Source: Lachnospiraceae bacterium (lineage in GTDB: Bacteria; Bacillota; Clostridia; Lachnospirales; Lachnospiraceae). From it: a stretch of DNA of 37,306 nucleotides. Location: assembly GCA_024690265.1 (NCBI GenBank), contig JAILCW010000079.1, positions 1-37,306 on the forward strand. The letters are read 5' to 3'. Each line of letters starts with the position of its first letter. The first letter of the stretch is position 1. The notes under the pieces are model-generated. The model made no database searches. It was not told the DNA's origin and saw only the letters and a program-made list of their open reading frames with translations. Of this stretch, positions 33,784-37,306 are shown one piece after another. Position numbers and translations under genes: made by a program.

Positions 33784-36287
33784 TGGAATTCTTGAGACAT
33801 TTTCAATTGAGCGTGGAATTGTTCCTTGCTGGTGGAAGTGGAGTCCTGATATTACTGACATTTTTTACCGAAACTATGTCAAAGGGAAGAAAACGGGCAA
33901 TGATTCTGCTGGAATTAGCGGGAATGCTACTGCTGATTTTTGACCGCTTAGCTTACTTGTACCATGGTGCTCCGGGGGAGGAAGGGTATTGGCTGGTACG
34001 CATTTGCAATTTCTTCACTTTCTTCTTTACGTTGACGGTGGTACATGCGTTCAATCTTTATCTAATGGATTTGTATCGGACGCCGGATAAGCTTGGCAGA
34101 ATACCCAAAGCGCTGTTGGCGAATGAAGTAATGTATTTCTGCGGCTTTACGATGTTGACGATTTCTCAGTTTACCGGATGGTATTACACATTTAATGCGC
34201 AAAATGAGTATCAGCGGGGACCTCTATTCTTGCTATGTTATTTATTCCCGGTCCTTATGACCGTCAGTGAGATTGTGGTGATGCTGATTTATCGGGACTG
34301 CCTCACCAGGCAGGAATTCATACCGGCATTTTTGTTTGGTTCCATTCCGCTTTTGGCTTCGATATTGCAGATATTCCTGTACGGATTATCGCTAACCAAC
34401 ATTGCGTTACAGGGCATGGTTGTGCTTTTGTATTTCTTCGAAATCAAGAATCTGAATGCGTTGGATGAAAAGCGACGTAAGGCAGAGGAAGCAAACACAG
34501 CCAAGTCCCGATTCCTGATTAACATCTCTCATGAGTTGCGTACGCCGATTAATACCATTATGGGTATGGATGAGATGATTCTTCGTGCTGATGCATCGGA
34601 AGTGCCACAGGATTATCATCAGGAGGTGACGAGGTATGCAAAGGATATTGCTGTTGCTTCGGATACCCTGTTGTCACTGGTAAATGATATCTTGGATATT
34701 TCTCAAATCGAATCCGGAAATATGTATCTGGGTGAGAAAGAGTATAACTTGAAGGAACTGCTACAGGAGTTGTCCTCGCTTACAAGAGCCAAATGCCAGG
34801 ACAAGGATTTGGGATTTGGAATTCATGTCGATGGAAAACTCCCGGAGGTTTTGTTTGGAGATTCCGATAAGATACATCGCATCGTGCAGACATTTCTGAA
34901 TAATAGTATCAAGTATACGGAAGAAGGTCAGATTGATTTCTATGTAACAATGGAGCAGCGTAAGCAGGATGAGGTGACCATTAAATTTGCTGTAGAAGAT
35001 ACCGGAGTTGGCCTAAAACAGGAGACTATCAATCAGATGTTTGCCGCCTTTGAGGATTTGGATCATGCCCATACTTCCAACCTGGCGGGGACCGGCCTGG
35101 GGCTGGATATTGCAAAACACTTTTCGGATATGATGGGCGGTAAAATTGGATGTACCAGTAATTATGGCCGAGGAAGTGTCTTTAGCTTTGTTGTGACTCA
35201 GCGCGCGGTTGATTCTGTAGAAATTGGAGATTTTACAGAGCAAGAGTCAGAAATCTCTACCGGAGCCTATGTTCCGCGATTCATCGCACCGGATATCAGT
35301 ATCCTGGCAGTGGATGATAATGCCATGAACCTGGCAGTCATTCAGGGATTGCTGGCGGCAACCAAGATGTATGTGGTTACTTCAGAATCCGGCGAGGATT
35401 GCCTGGAAAAGATGGAGGAGGGCCACTATGATTTGGTGCTCCTAGATCATATGATGCCGGGAATGGATGGTTTGGAAACTGTGGCAAAGATTCGGGAGCA
35501 TGGATGGAAGGTTCCGGTTATTGCACTGACGGCCAACTATATTTCCAATGGTGATGACTATTATACATCCAGAGGCTTTGATGGCTATCTGCCGAAGCCG
35601 GTGGATGGCGAGACATTAGAAAAAGTCATCCGCCAATTTTTGCCGGATGAAGTGGTTATGGATGCGGATGAAGCGGAACTTTCGCCGGAGGCTGCCTTGG
35701 GAGAGGAATATGGATGGTTGTACGACGTGGATGGAATCTCGGTAGAGGATGGTATGCGATATTCTGGTGGAGCGTCAGGTTTTGTTACATCCATTCAGTT
35801 ATTCTATGACACCATTAAAGAGCATGCGGCGGTGATTCAGAAAGCCTATGACGAAGGCGATTTGAAGTTCTTTACAGTAAAGGTTCATGCACTAAAAAGT
35901 TCGGCTCGTATCATTGGAGCGGCTGAATTATCAGAACAGGCGAAGCTGTTGGAAGATGCCGGCAAGAAGGGTGATTTGGAGTACATTGGAGCCCATGCCA
36001 AAGAAATGTTGGATCTGTATTTGTCTTACGAAGAAAAGCTACATCAATTGGTCAAAGAAGAATCTGACGAAGGAAAGGAGTTGATTCCAAGTACAGAGTT
36101 AGAGGATGCCTATGGCGCGCTGAAAGAGTTGGCGGCGCAGATGGACTATGATGCAATAGAGATGGTGCTTGGAACCGTTAAGGAATACCGGCTTCCGAAA
36201 GAAGATGCCGCATTATTCCGAGAGTTGGAAAAGGCATGGAAAACTTTTGATTGGGATCGAATGGAAGAAATATTACAGGAGAAGTAA
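33780..36287 (+). CDS. Membrane hybrid histidine kinase (HisKA-HATPase-REC-Hpt)
   Basis: An 835-aa hybrid kinase with about seven membrane helices in the first ~220 residues and no large extracellular domain. Then come HisKA with His251 in ISHELRTPINTI, HATPase (FLNNSIKYTEEG, DTGVGL, GTGLGLDIA), a receiver with Asp512-Asp513 and phosphoacceptor Asp556 in LLDHMMPGMDG, Hpt with His703 in HALKSSARIIG, and a C-terminal tail that matches that of the preceding kinase. The cytoplasmic halves of the two kinases are clear paralogues, while the sensors are unrelated. AGGAG precedes the ATG, which overlaps the previous stop (ATGA); a second ATG follows at 33783. The last codon is directly followed by the next gene's ATG. 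Confidence 0.92.
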   Translation: MMEFLRHFQLSVELFLAGGSGVLILLTFFTETMSKGRKRAMILLELAGMLLLIFDRLAYLYHGAPGEEGYWLVRICNFFTFFFTLTVVHAFNLYLMDLYRTPDKLGRIPKALLANEVMYFCGFTMLTISQFTGWYYTFNAQNEYQRGPLFLLCYLFPVLMTVSEIVVMLIYRDCLTRQEFIPAFLFGSIPLLASILQIFLYGLSLTNIALQGMVVLLYFFEIKNLNALDEKRRKAEEANTAKSRFLINISHELRTPINTIMGMDEMILRADASEVPQDYHQEVTRYAKDIAVASDTLLSLVNDILDISQIESGNMYLGEKEYNLKELLQELSSLTRAKCQDKDLGFGIHVDGKLPEVLFGDSDKIHRIVQTFLNNSIKYTEEGQIDFYVTMEQRKQDEVTIKFAVEDTGVGLKQETINQMFAAFEDLDHAHTSNLAGTGLGLDIAKHFSDMMGGKIGCTSNYGRGSVFSFVVTQRAVDSVEIGDFTEQESEISTGAYVPRFIAPDISILAVDDNAMNLAVIQGLLAATKMYVVTSESGEDCLEKMEEGHYDLVLLDHMMPGMDGLETVAKIREHGWKVPVIALTANYISNGDDYYTSRGFDGYLPKPVDGETLEKVIRQFLPDEVVMDADEAELSPEAALGEEYGWLYDVDGISVEDGMRYSGGASGFVTSIQLFYDTIKEHAAVIQKAYDEGDLKFFTVKVHALKSSARIIGAAELSEQAKLLEDAGKKGDLEYIGAHAKEMLDLYLSYEEKLHQLVKEESDEGKELIPSTELEDAYGALKELAAQMDYDAIEMVLGTVKEYRLPKEDAALFRELEKAWKTFDWDRMEEILQEK

Positions 36288-37055
36288 ATGGGTACGACAG
36301 AAAATGGAATCATGATACTTGGGGAAAAGGAAACGTTCATTATTCGTGTTCTGCTTAACAAACTGGCAGATGCAGGAATCGACGCGTACTTTGTGCCCTT
36401 GGATGTGGAGCAGATTAATGTGTTTTGGAAGACGACATCGTTGGTGACGTTTTACATGGAAGGCGAAGAAGAACTTCCCAAGGATGTTCGGGCGTATCTG
36501 GCAGATCACATGTGTGACGACGACAAGCAGTTAATGCTGATTGGAGAGCCGCGAGGGACAGAAAAAGTTAAGGAACAGTTGCCGGGTGAGTTGATTTATA
36601 AAGTGTTGCCGCGCCCATTGGACTATGAGGAATACATCTACAATGTGAACCAGTATCAAAAGAAAATGGGTACCGGAGAATTAAAAAAGAGTATTCTGAT
36701 TATCGATGATGATCCGAACTACATGAGTTTGGTGCGGGAGTGGTTGCATGATAGTTACAAAGTATCTATGGCAACTTCCGGTATGCGAGGTATCAAATGG
36801 TTGGGCAGCAACAGGGCAGATTTAATTCTTCTTGATTATGAAATGCCGGTAACAGATGGTCCTCAGGTGTTGGAAATGTTACGTGCAGACGAAGATACCA
36901 AAGATATTCCGGTAATTTTTCTGACGGGTAAGGATGATAAAGAAAGCGTTATGGCGGTTGTGTCCTTGAAGCCGGAAGGATATTTCCTAAAGACGATTGG
37001 TAAAGAAGATTTGTTGAACAAGTTAAAAGTATTCTTTTTATTCAAAGAAGAATAA
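36288..37055 (+). CDS. Receiver-domain protein with degenerate N-terminal receiver-like domain and no output domain
   Basis: A 255-aa protein that starts one base after the previous stop codon. Residues about 1-125 look like a receiver-like alpha/beta fold without the acidic pocket (ILGEKETFIIRVLLNKLADAG). Residues about 133-253 form a real receiver: the acid cluster IIDDDP, phosphoacceptor Asp183 in LILLDYEMPVTDG, and FLTGK. The usual Lys-Pro after the last strand is Lys-Thr (FLKTIGKEDL). There is no DNA-binding or enzymatic domain after the receiver. In this operon it is a natural phosphate acceptor for the two Hpt domains. Its action could be through protein binding, or through the HD-GYP protein; both are inferences. 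Confidence 0.88.
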   Translation: MGTTENGIMILGEKETFIIRVLLNKLADAGIDAYFVPLDVEQINVFWKTTSLVTFYMEGEEELPKDVRAYLADHMCDDDKQLMLIGEPRGTEKVKEQLPGELIYKVLPRPLDYEEYIYNVNQYQKKMGTGELKKSILIIDDDPNYMSLVREWLHDSYKVSMATSGMRGIKWLGSNRADLILLDYEMPVTDGPQVLEMLRADEDTKDIPVIFLTGKDDKESVMAVVSLKPEGYFLKTIGKEDLLNKLKVFFLFKEE

Positions 37056-37059
37056 AAGG

Positions 37060-37093
37060 AACCCCCGTGGTAATGTACCATGGGGGTTGTTTG
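37060..37093. terminator. Intrinsic terminator ending the signalling operon
   Basis: AACCCCCGTGGTA (37060-37072) pairs with TACCATGGGGGTT (37076-37088) with one G-U pair and a three-base loop, followed by GTTTG. It begins four bases after the stop. The right-hand T-tract is weak; on the opposite strand, TTCCTTTTATT follows the stem, so it may also serve a convergent gene. Confidence 0.8.
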
Positions 37094-37201
37094 CTATAGG
37101 ATGGCAATAATATGTAAATCACTTACGGTATTCAAGTCTAAAACATTGCCATCATCGAACTGCACCATCGGACGCGCTAATGCACGAAGGATCCGCCATG
37201 A
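37094..37201 (-). CDS. Possible C-terminal end of a convergent gene (partial, uncertain)
   Basis: A minus-strand frame ends with TAG at 37094-37096, directly beside the terminator, as in the other convergent pairs here. It reads RILRALARPMVQFDDGNVLD and then LNTVSDLHIIAIL, with codon choice like the rest of the window. Going upstream it meets a stop at 37202-37204, so no complete gene is visible. I do not recognise the product. A frameshift or an assembly break near 37190-37200 would explain the abrupt loss. Confidence 0.3.
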   Translation of the reverse strand, partial: SWRILRALARPMVQFDDGNVLDLNTVSDLHIIAIL

Positions 37202-37306
37202 CTAAGTTCCATGGATTAAAGAACTTCTCCTTCCCGAAGCAGGCCTTCGAGGAAGTAGCCGAAGCTCTCAAGACTTCTTCCGACCATAACGGCAGAGACT
37301 TCATGG
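37198..37306 (+). CDS. Possible start of an unidentified gene cut by the window end
   Basis: ATG at 37198 follows AAGGA with six to seven bases spacing and opens a frame that runs to the window end (36 codons), beginning MTKFHGLKNFSFPKQAF and continuing with EEVAEALKTSSDHNGRDF. The composition looks like a soluble protein. I do not recognise it. It conflicts with the minus-strand coding signal that ends at 37094. Confidence 0.35.
   Translation, partial: MTKFHGLKNFSFPKQAFEEVAEALKTSSDHNGRDFM

Overview
The window reads as chromosomal DNA from a Gram-positive, low-to-mid GC anaerobe of the class Clostridia, most likely family Lachnospiraceae. The reasons are a GlgC/GlgD pair followed by SpoVG, a DnaD-domain protein with a DnaI/DnaC-like helicase loader, a class B sortase next to a surface protein with a PKTA-type sorting signal, a ThiT-family ECF S component, a His-rich CsoR-family protein, an elongated (about 390 aa) ribose-phosphate pyrophosphokinase, and frequent TTG starts preceded by strong Shine-Dalgarno sites. 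The family-level assignment is an inference from protein character; no rRNA or tRNA gene is present.

Layout. 1-2896 is a surface-display pair: the 3' part of a class B sortase gene, then a BspA-type leucine-rich-repeat protein with a sorting signal. 2894-3632 is a ThiT-like vitamin transporter. 3634-6355 (minus) is an operon with a CsoR-family repressor followed by an LTA-synthase-family enzyme; an inverted repeat brackets the repressor promoter's -10 box. 6388-8949 is a large secreted or membrane-anchored beta-propeller-like protein ending in what looks like an inactivated C39-like domain. 8996-13980 (minus) holds prs, the dnaD-like/dnaI-like replication-initiation pair and murC; two tandem pairs of DnaA-box-like 9-mers lie between murC and the dnaD-like gene. 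13981-14293 is a divergent control region. 14294-25836 is a plus-strand housekeeping run: glgC-glgD, spoVG, pth-mfd, a PrsA-like foldase lipoprotein and a heterodimeric ABC exporter. 25979-27277 is murA.

27379-37055 is the most distinctive part: four tightly packed plus-strand signalling genes. They encode a membrane HD-GYP (c-di-GMP phosphodiesterase-type) protein with an ECF-S-like N-terminus and an extracytoplasmic sensor, a 1422-aa hybrid kinase with an extracellular propeller sensor, an 835-aa membrane hybrid kinase that shares the same HisKA-HATPase-REC-Hpt-tail architecture, and a receiver protein with no output domain. Together they look like one multi-input phosphorelay linked to cyclic-di-GMP turnover. 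A terminator follows, and the last ~210 bases hold only incomplete coding signals.

Most transcription units are bounded by recognisable intrinsic terminators, three of them between convergent coding signals, and several sigma-A-like promoters can be placed. I see no CRISPR array, prophage, insertion sequence, tRNA or rRNA.
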